Shown: positions 7,648 through 16,442 of the stretch, piece after piece
How positions within the stretch are numbered: the stretch's first letter is position 1
Layout of the letters: each line of letters starts with the position of its first letter
NCBI GenBank assembly: GCA_002154655.1
Contig: NGUZ01000016.1
Location: forward strand, 1-59,448
Direction of reading: 5' to 3'
From: Corynebacterium kefirresidentii
GTDB lineage: Bacteria; Actinomycetota; Actinomycetes; Mycobacteriales; Mycobacteriaceae
DNA length: 59,448 bases
Position numbers and translations under genes: made by a program
Notes under the pieces: generated by a model
Databases searched by the model: none
Seen by the model: only the letters and a program-made list of their open reading frames with translations
Told to the model about the DNA's origin: nothing

Positions 7648-10051
7648 TTAGTGGGCCTGCCGCGCGCGCAAGGCTCGGCCGGTGGCGGTATCCTCCTTGG
7701 CTACTTCCGCCGGGGTGGCATCCGCGATGATGCGGCCACCATCTTTACCGGCGCCTGGGCCCATCTCAATAATGCGGTCAGCGTGTGCCATCACCGAAAG
7801 ATCATGCTCGACGACGATCACCGTATGTCCTGCATCCGCCAGCTTATGCAGCTCGGTATTGAGCAGATCGATATCGGCCGGGTGCAAGCCCGTGGTGGGC
7901 TCATCGAGCAGGTAGACCGTGTGGCCGCGGCGAGAATTGCGCGAGCGCTGCAGTTCCGTGGCGAGCTTGATGCGCTGGGCCTCTCCGCCGGACAGCTCCG
8001 GTGCGCCTTGGCCCAAGCGAAGGTAGCCCAAACCAACGGCCTGCAGTGTGGCGATGGCGCGGTAAATCTTCTCTTCTTCGGCGAATACCTCTGCGGCTTC
8101 GTCGACGGTGAGCTCCAAAATGTCCGCGATGGTGCGGTCCTGCCAGGTCACCTCGAGGGTCTCGTCGTTGAAGCGGGCACCACCGCACTCTGGGCAGGTG
8201 GTATACGAGCCTGGCAAAAAGACCAGCTCCACTTCCGATCTTGCCCGCGCCGCCGCAGGTGGGGCACTGGCCTTGTTTTACGTTGTAGGAAAAGCGCGAG
8301 ACAGTCCACCCGCGTTGCTTGGCCTCGTCGGTGGAGGCGAAGAGTTTGCGGACATTATCGAAAAGACCGGTATAGGTTGCCAGCGTGGAGCGCGGGGTGC
8401 GGCCGATGGGCTTCTGTGTAATCTGTACCAGGCGTTTAACCTGGTCAAAGCCTTCCGTGCTCTCTACGGACCAGCCCTTCTCCTCGGTCTCTTCTTCATC
8501 GGAGACGGCCGTAGCGGATTGGCGCAGCAGGCCGGCAAGTACCGTACTGACCAGCGTGGACTTGCCGGAGCCGGATACACCAGCGACCGCCGTGAATTGG
8601 CCAAGGCCAAATTCAACATCGAGGTTGTCGATGCTGCGGGCCTTGATGCCGCGAAGGGTGAGGTGGGAAGAGGGGGTACGGGGGTCGTCGGCAAGCGCGA
8701 GCGTGCGATTGGCCAAGGCGCGGGCGGTGGGGGTATCCGCGTCGTAGTCTGCGACTGGACCCGAATAGACGACGTTGCCGCCGCGCTCGCCGGCCAGCGG
8801 GCCGACGTCAACGAGCCAATCTGCCTGCGCGACCAAATCCATGTCATGCTCTACCAAGAGCACGGAATTGCCAGCCGCGATGAAGCGGCGGCACATGTCC
8901 ATGACCGCGTCGCGCTCATCTGGGTGCAGGCCAGCCGAGGGCTCATCGAGCACATAGGCCACGCCGAAGAGACCCGAGCGCAGCTGCGCCGCCAAGCGGA
9001 TACGCTGCATCTCGCCGCCGGACAGACTTTGCGTCGGCCGATCCAGGCTCAGGTGCGCCAAGCCGAGCTCGAGCGCCGACGTCAAGGCGGGAAGAATCTG
9101 TTTGAGCAATAAATCCTCAGCCGAGTTCTCCTCCGGATTCTGCTTGCTGAACACCGCGTGGACCCTATCCAGCGGCAGCGCGCCCAGCTCATCAATGGGC
9201 ATGCCCGCATAGGTCACCTTCAACGCAGCCGGATTGAGGCGGCGGCCGCCACACGTTTCGCACTCGCGCGATTCCATATAGGACAGGGTGCGCTTGCGCA
9301 GGGTATCCGATTGGGTTTCTGCCAGCGTCTTATTCAAGTAGCTAGCCACCGAACGCCACGTGCCCTCATAGTTGCGCTGAATCTGATCCTTTCCGCGCAG
9401 GGGCTTGACCGTGACGACGGGGCGCTCCTCGGTAAAAAGAATCCAGTCGCGGTCTTTCTGTGACAGCTCTTGCCAGGGCGAATCCAGGTCATAGCCCAGG
9501 TTCATCAGGATGTCGTGGAAATTCTTGCCGGCCCAGGCGCCCGGCCAGGCTTGGATGGCGCCTTCCTCGATGGAAAGGGTGGGATCCGGAACCATCGAGT
9601 CCTCAGTCGGCTCGTGGACCACGCCCGTGCCGTGGCACTGCGGACACATTCCCTCCGGGGTATTCGGGGAGAAAGAATCCGAGTACAAGCCCTCCGGATT
9701 ATCCCCGGCGCGCGAATAGAGCAGGCGCACGCTATTCGAGAGCGCGGAGACCGTACCTACCGTGGAGCGCGCTCCGCCGCCGGAGGTCGATTGCTGCAGC
9801 GCGACCGTCGGCGGTAGGCCCTCTACCTGGCTGACCTGCGGATCGACGGCCGAGCTAATGAGGCGGCGGGCGAAGGGTGCTACCGATTCAAGGTAGCGAC
9901 GCTGGCCTTCGCCGTGAATCGTGCCGAAGGCCAGCGAAGACTTTCCCGAACCAGACACTCCCGTGACTGCGACGAGTTTGCCGCGGGGCATATCGACGTC
10001 GACGTTGCGCAGGTTGTGCAGGTGGGCATCGCGGACCTTGATAGTAGACAT
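7648..10051 (-). pseudogene. UvrA2-type ABC excinuclease-like ATPase, frameshifted
   Basis: Two overlapping reading frames together make one UvrA-like protein of about 800 residues. The first starts at 10051 ([10 protein letters not shown]) and carries Walker [13 protein letters not shown], zinc-finger cysteines, LSGGEMQRIRLA, and the second Walker [11 protein letters not shown]. After CPTCGGAGKI the frame is lost. The continuation (EVELVF, SYTTCPECGG, LSGGEAQRIKLA, LLDEPTTGLHP) is in the next frame from 8232 down to 7648. Removing one base of the CC at 8235-8236 restores a continuous protein. At about 800 residues it is shorter than canonical UvrA (about 940) and lacks the insert that binds UvrB, as in UvrA2/DrrC-like paralogues. 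Whether the frameshift is biological or a sequencing error cannot be decided here. Confidence 0.85.
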
Positions 10052-10116
10052 GTCCTCTAGCGTACGCACAGGTGGCGGGCTGAGCAGCGAGCTCGATCTT
10101 GGATTTCCGCCGTCGA

Positions 10117-10188
10117 TCGCGATTTTCGTCCATCTAAACCAGAGATTTCGTCGACGGTTTTGGGGGTTTGTATGGACGAAAGTCGTGA
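10117..10188. repeat. Imperfect inverted repeat upstream of the AbiEi-like gene
   Basis: The left arm (TCGCGATTTTCGTCCAT, 10117-10133) and right arm (ATGGACGAAAGTCGTGA, 10172-10188) pair at 15 of 17 positions around a 38-bp spacer. A third related copy of the core, TTTCGTCGA, lies inside the spacer near 10146. The element sits in the 187-bp divergent gap between the two broken genes. It could be an operator for the HTH domain of the downstream protein or a relic of a small mobile element. Confidence 0.6.
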
Positions 10189-10238
10189 TCCCTGATGTTT
10201 CACGGAACCGACTCCTCAACGCAGCAGTCTAAAAGACT

Positions 10239-11140
10239 ATGTACACGCGAAAAGACCTGTTCGAAGAAGGAATGACTCAATATCGAATTGAAAAGGAGGT
10301 GGCAGAGGGCAGACTCCTCCGGCTTAGGCGCAACTGTTATGTCGCTGCGGAGGCGAGCGCGAAAGATAAGCTCAACGCGGTGGCGCAGCTTTATCCGGAT
10401 GCGGTGTTTTCGGGAACGGCGGCGCTCGCGGCCTATGGCTTATGCGAGGTGCAGCTGCCGACGGTGATCCGGGTGGATAATAACTGCCGAGCCCGGGCGG
10501 ATGATCTGGTACATACGGTGAGGTCGCGGCCGGTGCCGGCGAATCGGGTCAAGGGTGTAAAGATGGCGTTGCCGGCGCAGGCGGTAGCAGATGCATTGAG
10601 CTTTGAGCGCTGCAGCGAGTGGCTGCTGAAGGATGCACTGGCGCAGGCGTATCGCGGGCTCAACGGAAGGGGGAGGTTCGCGGCCGATATAGAGCAGGTG
10701 ATCAGCAAGAAAAGGGACGCGGTTCGCGAGCTAGCGGAGCGGGCGCCGGTGGGGACGGCCTCGAAGTGGGAGCAGCGGATGTACCACGGGTGGGTCTCAA
10801 GCCGGTGCCAAATTTTCGATTAGGACCATATACCTGGGATCTAGGCTTCGAAGCGGGAACGACGGTGGTGGACTTGGACTCGCTTTATTATCACGCGCCG
10901 GAAGATAATCACCGAGAATTTCTCATCGGGATGTGGAAGACCAATCATGCGGTGCAGCATGGGTGGGCGCCATTGAAATTTACAGATGAATGCACCGACT
11001 ACCACCTCAAGCTGGTGGTGGAGACGGTGCAAGAAACGGTGGCGCATCGACGCAGCGTGCGCGGGCTAAAGAGCAGGCCGCCAAAGGTGCGGCGGGCGCT
11101 GGTGACTCCGGCGTGGCGGTTCCACCAAAGCTTGCTCTAG
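10239..11140 (+). pseudogene. AbiEi-like HTH plus DUF559/Vsr-like nuclease protein, frameshifted
   Basis: The N-terminal frame (10239-10823) has an AbiEi antitoxin-type winged helix (MYTRKDLFEEGMTQYRI, then VFSGTAALAAYGL). After about residue 183 (EQRMYHG) homology continues in another frame to 11140: GLKPVPNFRLGPYTWDLGF, VVDLDSLYYH and WKTNHAVQHGW, the pattern of a DUF559/Vsr-like endonuclease domain. One base is missing near 10780-10800, where the sequence is G-rich. Restored length is about 300 residues, normal for this actinobacterial family. These proteins resemble antitoxin or nuclease genes but are widespread and mostly uncharacterised. Confidence 0.75.
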
Positions 11141-11143
11141 AGC

Positions 11144-12169
11144 CTAGTCAGTCAGGTACGGCCAGCAGGCACGGAGGCGGTCGAACCACCAATCGCGGCG
11201 GTCGGCGGGGGCGGCGAGGGCGGTCAGGCGGTCTGGGTCGGGGGCGAGGATATCGGCGGGAAGGTGGCCATCGACAAGCGGGCGCGGCGCGGTGACGTCT
11301 TCTGCAAAGAGGGAGCCGGTGGCAAGTCCAGCGGCGGCCGGAGTGACGTCGATGTCTTCATCGTCGTAGATGCGCGGGAGGGCGGCGACGGCCGCAAGGC
11401 CCATATTGATGCCGATGGAGGTATCGAGCGCGGAGGCCACCGTGATGTCCATGTGACGCTGACGCAGGTGCTGGGCCACCTCGAGGACGCGGCGCACGCC
11501 ACCGAGCGGGGCGGGCTTGACCACGGCGACGTCTGCGGCCTGCAGCTCGGCGACGCGATAGGGGTCGGCGACCTTACGAATGGACTCATCGGCGGCCACG
11601 CGTACGAAGAGGCCAGCGCGCATGAGACGGCCGCGCACCTGGGCGAGCTCCTCAGTGGTAGCGCATGGCTGTTCCATATAGTCCAGCGGCATCATCATCT
11701 GCGCGGCCTGGACTGCTTCCTCCACGGTCCAGCCGCCATTGGCGTCCACGCGCAGGATAGGGATTTCGCCGCGTTGGGTGATGGTGTCGCGGACGGCGCG
11801 GACGCGAGCGGCGTCGTCGGCAAGCGTGTGGCCCTTTTCTGCCACCTTGATTTTAAAGGTGCGGCAGCCGGGGTAGCGCTCCACTAGGGCCGGGACCTCG
11901 CTGGCAGGCACGGCCGGGATGGTGGCGTTGACCTCGATGGAATCGCGCACCGGCTCCGGGAAGCCCTCGTAGGCGGCCTCGAGCCCCGCGCGCAACCAAG
12001 CTGCGGACTCGGCCGGGCCGTACTCCAGGAAGGGCGCGAACTCGCCCCAGCCGGCCGGGCCATCGATGAGCAGGGCCTCCCTCGTGGTGATGCCGCGGAA
12101 ACGCACGGCAAGCGGGAGGGAGACTACGTGGGCGCGGTCGAGGACGTCATCGATATGCATGGCTTTCAT
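11144..12169 (-). CDS. menC: o-Succinylbenzoate synthase
   Basis: A 341-residue enolase-superfamily enzyme of menaquinone synthesis that dehydrates SHCHC to OSB. Visible catalytic elements are the KIK pair in FKIKVAEKG, the metal ligands in RVDANGGW, YMEQPC and AADES, and the distal lysine in VVKPAPLGG. It converges on the broken AbiEi-like gene with a 3-bp gap. ATG 12160 (MHIDDV) is an alternative start and the ribosome binding site is weak for both. Confidence 0.92.
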   Translation of the reverse strand: MKAMHIDDVLDRAHVVSLPLAVRFRGITTREALLIDGPAGWGEFAPFLEYGPAESAAWLRAGLEAAYEGFPEPVRDSIEVNATIPAVPASEVPALVERYPGCRTFKIKVAEKGHTLADDAARVRAVRDTITQRGEIPILRVDANGGWTVEEAVQAAQMMMPLDYMEQPCATTEELAQVRGRLMRAGLFVRVAADESIRKVADPYRVAELQAADVAVVKPAPLGGVRRVLEVAQHLRQRHMDITVASALDTSIGINMGLAAVAALPRIYDDEDIDVTPAAAGLATGSLFAEDVTAPRPLVDGHLPADILAPDPDRLTALAAPADRRDWWFDRLRACWPYLTD

Positions 12170-12244
12170 GGTAGCGCCCGGAAACCATTGACCTCTCCCC
12201 CGCTCTGCGCTATTTTGGGAACCTATACCAATAAAGGAGGAATT

Positions 12245-12706
12245 ATGCTGCTAGCTGAGGCATTGGCGGAGCGCGCCCAGGCGCAAGAGCGCCTCAATAA
12301 CCTGCACGAGCGGCTGCTCACCGTGGCCCGCGTGCAGGAGGGCGATACCCCGGAGGAGGATCCACAGGAGCTGCTGCGCGAGCTCGACGGCGTGGCCGGG
12401 CGCATCGATGAGCTGGTTCAGGCCATCAATGCGACGAATATCGCCACCGCCTTTGATGAGAAGATGAACCTGATGGAGGCCCTCGCGCTTCGCGACGGCC
12501 TCTTGCGCAAGCGCCGCATCTATCATGACTTGGCGCAGCGGGCAGGCACGCGCTCGGATCGCTATTCCCGCAACGAGATTAAGTTTGTCTCCACCATCCC
12601 GGTGGCGGATATGCGCAAGCGCGTCGATGATTTGTCTAAGCAGTACCGCGAGCTGGATACCCGCATCCAGCAGCTGAACTGGAATACCGAACTGAAAAAC
12701 GGATAG
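12245..12706 (+). CDS. DIP1984-family (septicolysin-like) protein
   Basis: A 153-residue, largely alpha-helical protein with no signal peptide or membrane segment. It has a strong ribosome binding site, AAAGGAGGA, a few bases before ATG 12245, which decides the start over an upstream in-frame ATG at 12128. The C-terminal part (FVSTIPVADMRKRVDDLSKQ) and coiled-coil-like N-terminus match the DIP1984 family named from C. diphtheriae. The family is sometimes labelled septicolysin, but function here is unproven. Confidence 0.75.
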   Translation: MLLAEALAERAQAQERLNNLHERLLTVARVQEGDTPEEDPQELLRELDGVAGRIDELVQAINATNIATAFDEKMNLMEALALRDGLLRKRRIYHDLAQRAGTRSDRYSRNEIKFVSTIPVADMRKRVDDLSKQYRELDTRIQQLNWNTELKNG

Positions 12707-12710
12707 TCAT

Positions 12711-12736
12711 ATCGCGCGCTACTTAAAGCGCGCGAT
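12711..12736 (+). terminator. Hairpin after the DIP1984-family gene
   Basis: A perfect 10-bp stem (ATCGCGCGCT with AGCGCGCGAT) closes on a 6-nt loop five bases after the stop codon. No T tract follows, so it may be a 3-prime stabilising hairpin rather than an intrinsic terminator. Confidence 0.5.
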
Positions 12737-12999
12737 GGTAGCCCACACCCCTGCAGCGAGCAGGCCCCCACCCTGGAGGGGAAAATCCTGGGACACAGGC
12801 CCCCTTTAGCGCTTTAAGGGGCGGGGAGTTCGAGTCTCCCCATGGCATGGAGTACCGCGCTGGTATGGCGTACACGGGTATTGTGCGGGGCAACAACCTC
12901 GCAGTATCGCGTATTGATTATTACCGGCCTGCTGGGCAGCGTGTGTGGGTGAGGGTTGGGAATGGGGACTATTCTTCTTTTGCCACTAAGCTGGCTTTT

Positions 13000-13968
13000 A
13001 TGAGCGAGCAGAAAAAATACAGCACCGATAATCCCTTTCGACCGGAATTGTGGCATTCCGTAGAGGGCTTTGAGGACCTTACGGATATCACCTATCACCG
13101 GCTCAACGGTGAGGGTCACAAGAACGGCATCGTGCGCATCGCTTTTGACCGCCCGGAGGTGCGCAATGCGTTTCGCCCGCATACCGTAGACGAGCTCTAC
13201 CGCGCAATAGATCACGCCCGCCGCACGCCGGATGTGGGCACGATTTTGCTCACCGGCAATGGCCCTTCCGAAAAGGATGGCGGCTGGGCGTTTTGTTCCG
13301 GCGGCGACCAGCGCATTCGCGGCCGCTCCGGCTACCGCTACGCCACCGAGCACGCCCATGATGACGCCACCGCGGATGAATCCACCGTGGACACCGCCCG
13401 CGAAAAGGTGGAGGGCGGTCGCTTGCATATCCTCGAGGTCCAGCGCCTTATCCGCACCATGCCCAAGGTGGTTATCGCCGTGGTCAATGGTTGGGCGGCC
13501 GGCGGCGGTCACTCGCTGCACGTGGTCTGCGATATGACGGTCGCCTCCCGCCAGGAGGCGCGCTTTAAGCAGACGGACGCGGACGTAGGATCCTTCGACG
13601 CCGGCTATGGCTCGGCCTACCTAGCCAAGATGGTGGGCCAAAAATTCGCCCGCGAGATTTTCTTCTTGGGCCGCACCTACGATGCCCAGCGCATGTATGA
13701 GATGGGCGCAGTCAATGAGGTCGCGGACCACGCCGAGCTTGAAGACGCCGCCATCCGCATGGGCCAGGAGATCAACATGAAATCCCCCACCGCCCAGCGC
13801 ATGCTGAAATTCGCCTTCAACCTCACCGATGATGGGCTTATGGGCCAGCAGGTCTTCGCCGGCGAGGCCACCCGCTTGGCCTATATGACCGACGAGGCCG
13901 TCGAGGGCAAAGAAGCATTCCTCGAAAAGCGCGACCCGCAGTGGGAGCAGTTCCCGTATTACTACTAG
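13000..13968 (+). CDS. menB: 1,4-Dihydroxy-2-naphthoyl-CoA synthase
   Basis: A 322-residue crotonase-fold enzyme that cyclises OSB-CoA in menaquinone synthesis. The oxyanion-hole region FCSGGDQRIRG and the MenB loop with DVGSFDAGYGSAY are both present, and the C-terminus ends KRDPQWEQFPYYY as is usual for MenB. I chose ATG 13000 (MSEQKKYST) because the reading frame upstream to 12847 is not conserved-looking. There is no good Shine-Dalgarno sequence. Confidence 0.95.
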   Translation: MSEQKKYSTDNPFRPELWHSVEGFEDLTDITYHRLNGEGHKNGIVRIAFDRPEVRNAFRPHTVDELYRAIDHARRTPDVGTILLTGNGPSEKDGGWAFCSGGDQRIRGRSGYRYATEHAHDDATADESTVDTAREKVEGGRLHILEVQRLIRTMPKVVIAVVNGWAAGGGHSLHVVCDMTVASRQEARFKQTDADVGSFDAGYGSAYLAKMVGQKFAREIFFLGRTYDAQRMYEMGAVNEVADHAELEDAAIRMGQEINMKSPTAQRMLKFAFNLTDDGLMGQQVFAGEATRLAYMTDEAVEGKEAFLEKRDPQWEQFPYYY

Positions 13969-13983
13969 CCAGGAGTTAGCACG

Positions 13984-14133
13984 ATGTGGATTTTCGCCAT
14001 CGGCTTGGCCACACTTGCACTGGCGGGCGTCATCGTCTCGCGAGTGTGGATGCTCAAGCGTATCAAGGATGCGCAGGACAGCGGGGAGCGTCCCTTCGAT
14101 CAGGAGGACACCCCGCGCAATCCATACATGTAG
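13984..14133 (+). CDS. 49-residue single-pass membrane protein
   Basis: A short gene 15 nt after menB, preceded by AGGAG at a suitable distance. It encodes a hydrophobic helix (residues 2-24, WIFAIGLATLALAGVIVS) followed by a charged cytoplasmic-type tail ending RNPYM. Translational spacing suggests cotranscription with menB. No homologue is known to me; the ribosome binding site and clean helix make it likely real. Confidence 0.6.
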   Translation: MWIFAIGLATLALAGVIVSRVWMLKRIKDAQDSGERPFDQEDTPRNPYM

Positions 14134-14224
14134 CGGAGTAAATGGCGTGGGACGCCCTCGGACCGGAGTGAGACATCTCAAGCAATTGTGGACATGCCCA
14201 TAGTTAATACTTAAAGTGTCGAAC

Positions 14225-14413
14225 ATGAAACTCTGCAACTCATTCGTCATGCTCGCAGCACGCGTCGCCCTGGGCGTAATTCTCATCGCCCAGGGCTGGC
14301 AAAAGTTCTCCGAGTGGACCGTCGCCGTCGCGGGCCTGATGCTCGCCGCCGGCCCCGGCATACGCTCCCTGGATCAGCTCCCCTTCAGCAAAAAGGCAAA
14401 AGTAGCCAAATAA
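14225..14413 (+). CDS. Mini DoxX-like membrane protein, internally deleted
   Basis: A 62-residue protein. The N-terminal half (ARVALGVILIAQGWQKF) looks like the first helix of DoxX-family proteins, and the C-terminal half (VAVAGLMLAAGPGIRSLDQL) like the last helix. The two central helices, about 60-70 residues, are absent. A TAAAGT -10 box ends 7 nt before ATG 14225, which fits a leaderless transcript; GTG 14216 is an alternative. It may be a decayed gene or a functional two-helix form. Confidence 0.5.
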   Translation: MKLCNSFVMLAARVALGVILIAQGWQKFSEWTVAVAGLMLAAGPGIRSLDQLPFSKKAKVAK

Positions 14414-14428
14414 GGCCACCGCTTCCTA

Positions 14429-14465
14429 GCCTCTCACTTCACTCATTGAAGTGAGAGGCATTTTT
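14429..14465 (+). terminator. Strong intrinsic terminator
   Basis: A 13-bp perfect stem (GCCTCTCACTTCA with TGAAGTGAGAGGC), a 5-nt loop and then ATTTTTA. It ends the mini-DoxX transcript ahead of the manganese transporter promoter. Confidence 0.85.
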
Positions 14466-14502
14466 AAATTTTGGCAGCTTAAGGAAGAGATAGGACCACC
14501 TA

Positions 14503-14520
14503 AGTTCATTACGTTGAACA
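14503..14520 (+). promoter_or_regulatory. MntR-type operator and mntA promoter
   Basis: AGTTCATTACGTTGAACA matches 15 of 18 bases of the C. glutamicum MntR consensus as I recall it (TGTTCAATGCGTTGAACA). Its right half contains a TTGAAC -35 at 14514-14519, followed after 18 bp by a TAGTGT -10 at 14538-14543. Repressor bound here would block the promoter of mntA. This predicts manganese repression of the downstream ABC operon. Confidence 0.7.
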
Positions 14521-14582
14521 ATCTAGTTCAAGGGTGCTAGTGTTTGTTGAGTTCACTTCTCCTAATACAAAGGAAGTTCATT

Positions 14583-15749
14583 ATGAGCTCAAATCACAGC
14601 ACCCCACGCCGGCCCCTACAGCGCATTCTCGCAGGCACCTGCGCCCTCGCACTCGGCGCCAGCCTCGCCGCTTGCAGCGCCTCGAAGGAATCCATCGACG
14701 CTGCAAAGCCGAAGGACGGCGACACCGTCAAGGCCGTGGCCACGACTACCCAGATCTGCGACTACCTCACCCAGGTAGCCGCCGGCGGCCTCAAGCTCCA
14801 CAAGGTCGACTCCCAGGGTGCGGAGACCAACTCCGGCGAGGGCCCAGTGACCCTCGACCTCACCTGTTTGCTCGCCCCCAACGCCAGCGCCCACGAGCAC
14901 GAGATGACCCCACAGCAGATGCAGGCGCTCTCCCAGGCCGACTACATGTTCGTCAACGGAGTCGACCTCGAGCACTTCCTCGACCAAGCCGTGGACTCCT
15001 CCGGCTTCCACGGCGTCATGGCCGTGACCTCGGGCGTCAAGAGCGAAGGTATGGGCGATGGCAACGGCAAGTACACCATCGACGAGGGCATCGAGCACGT
15101 GAGCCCGCGCCCGTGGCCTTTCCCGGGGGAGGACGGCGAGGCCCCAGAATTCAAGTACGACCCGCACGTGTGGACCTCCCCGAAGCAGGCCAAGATTCAG
15201 GTCGACAACATCGTCAACACGTTGTCCCAGGCCTCCCCGCAGGCCAAGGACGCCTTCACCGCCGCCGGCAAGAAGTACACCGACCAGTTGGAGGACCTCG
15301 ACAAGTGGGCCAGCGATTCCATGTCCGCAGTTCCTGAGCAAGACCGCGTGCTCTTCTCTTCCCACGACGCCTTCGGCTACTTCTCTAACGAGTATGGCGT
15401 GAAATTCATCGGCTCCGCACTGTCTGACTTCAACCACCAGCAGGACGCCACCTCGAGCCACATCGATGAGCAGGTAAAGAAGGTCCGCGAGTCCGGCGCC
15501 AAGGCCATCTTTGCGGAGAATTCCAACAACTCGAAGTCCATCGAGGCCATCGCCCGCGCCGCAGGCGTCAAGGCGGTTACATCCGACGACGCTTTGTACG
15601 GCGACTCGCTAGGTGTGCCAGGCAGTGAGGGCGAGACCTACATCGGATCCATCGTCCACAACATCAACACCCTGGTCAGCGCCTGGGACTCCAAGCAGCA
15701 ACCGTTGCCAGAATCGCTGCAGGAATTCGACTTCGCCAAGCGCAAGTAG
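14583..15749 (+). CDS. mntA: Manganese (or zinc) ABC transporter substrate-binding lipoprotein
   Basis: A 388-residue cluster A-I metal-binding protein. The signal peptide ends in a lipobox SLAAC with Cys at about residue 31, so it is anchored to the outer face of the membrane. Likely metal ligands are the His residues of AHEHEM, PHVW and SSHDAF and the acidic residues in AENSNN and SDDALYGDS. AAAGGAAG precedes ATG 14583. Manganese is favoured by the MntR-like operator upstream and by the mntR gene nearby; zinc cannot be excluded from the ligands alone. Confidence 0.82.
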   Translation: MSSNHSTPRRPLQRILAGTCALALGASLAACSASKESIDAAKPKDGDTVKAVATTTQICDYLTQVAAGGLKLHKVDSQGAETNSGEGPVTLDLTCLLAPNASAHEHEMTPQQMQALSQADYMFVNGVDLEHFLDQAVDSSGFHGVMAVTSGVKSEGMGDGNGKYTIDEGIEHVSPRPWPFPGEDGEAPEFKYDPHVWTSPKQAKIQVDNIVNTLSQASPQAKDAFTAAGKKYTDQLEDLDKWASDSMSAVPEQDRVLFSSHDAFGYFSNEYGVKFIGSALSDFNHQQDATSSHIDEQVKKVRESGAKAIFAENSNNSKSIEAIARAAGVKAVTSDDALYGDSLGVPGSEGETYIGSIVHNINTLVSAWDSKQQPLPESLQEFDFAKRK

Positions 15750-15755
15750 CTCTTT

Positions 15756-16442
15756 ATGTCTTCCCCATTAGTCACTCTGCACAATGCCACCTGCGGCTAT
15801 GGCGCCCGGGATATCCTCACCGACGTTGACCTTGAGATCCGCGCGGGCGAGGCCGTGGCGCTCCTAGGTTCCAACGGCGCGGGCAAATCTACCCTGCTCA
15901 AGGCAATCACTGGCCTGGCTGCCTTGCGCGGCATGGCCACCATCGACGCCTCGCTCGGATACGTCCCGCAGTACCAAGACTCCGACCTGAGCTTTCCCGT
16001 CACGGCTTACAAGGTCGTGGAAATGGGCCTTTTGCCCTCAGTGAGCTGGTGGCACAGGTGCACGAGCATGCGTAGCTACCGCGACTGCGTACTCAATGCC
16101 CTGCGACAAGTGGGGATGGAGCACCTCGCCGAGACGCGGTTTGGCCAGCTCTCGGGTGGGCAACGCCAGCGCGTGCTCATCGCGCGCGCGTTGGTTTCGG
16201 CCCCGGAGCTGGTGCTTCTCGACGAACCCTTCAACGGGCTTGATCAAGAAAGTCGCCGAATCCTGATTCAGATCATTGCGGATCTCAAGGAAGCAGGAAT
16301 CGCCCTGCTCGTCTCCACTCACGACCCCATCTTGGCGCAGCACACCTGCGACTGGGCGGCGTTTGTGATCGACGGCAAGGTCCGCACCATGGGAACCGAG
16401 GAAGCAGTGGAAACCTATATGGAGCAAGGCGCGCGACTGTGA
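15756..16442 (+). CDS. mntB: Metal ABC transporter ATPase
   Basis: A 228-residue ABC ATPase with Walker A GSNGAGKST, signature LSGGQRQR and Walker B LVLLDEP, followed by the H-loop STHD. It starts 6 nt after mntA and overlaps mntC by 4 nt, so the four genes form one operon. It powers import through the MntC-MntD pore. Confidence 0.85.
   Translation: MSSPLVTLHNATCGYGARDILTDVDLEIRAGEAVALLGSNGAGKSTLLKAITGLAALRGMATIDASLGYVPQYQDSDLSFPVTAYKVVEMGLLPSVSWWHRCTSMRSYRDCVLNALRQVGMEHLAETRFGQLSGGQRQRVLIARALVSAPELVLLDEPFNGLDQESRRILIQIIADLKEAGIALLVSTHDPILAQHTCDWAAFVIDGKVRTMGTEEAVETYMEQGARL

Noticed and set aside
8231..8240. Adapter contamination as proof of a sequencing error in the UvrA2-like gene
   Set aside because: Ten bases match an adapter start, but nine of them are expected from the gene itself, so this is suggestive only.
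12780..12850. A complete tRNA gene before menB
   Set aside because: Only a T-arm-like hairpin is present; no acceptor 5-prime strand, D arm or valid anticodon arm could be found.
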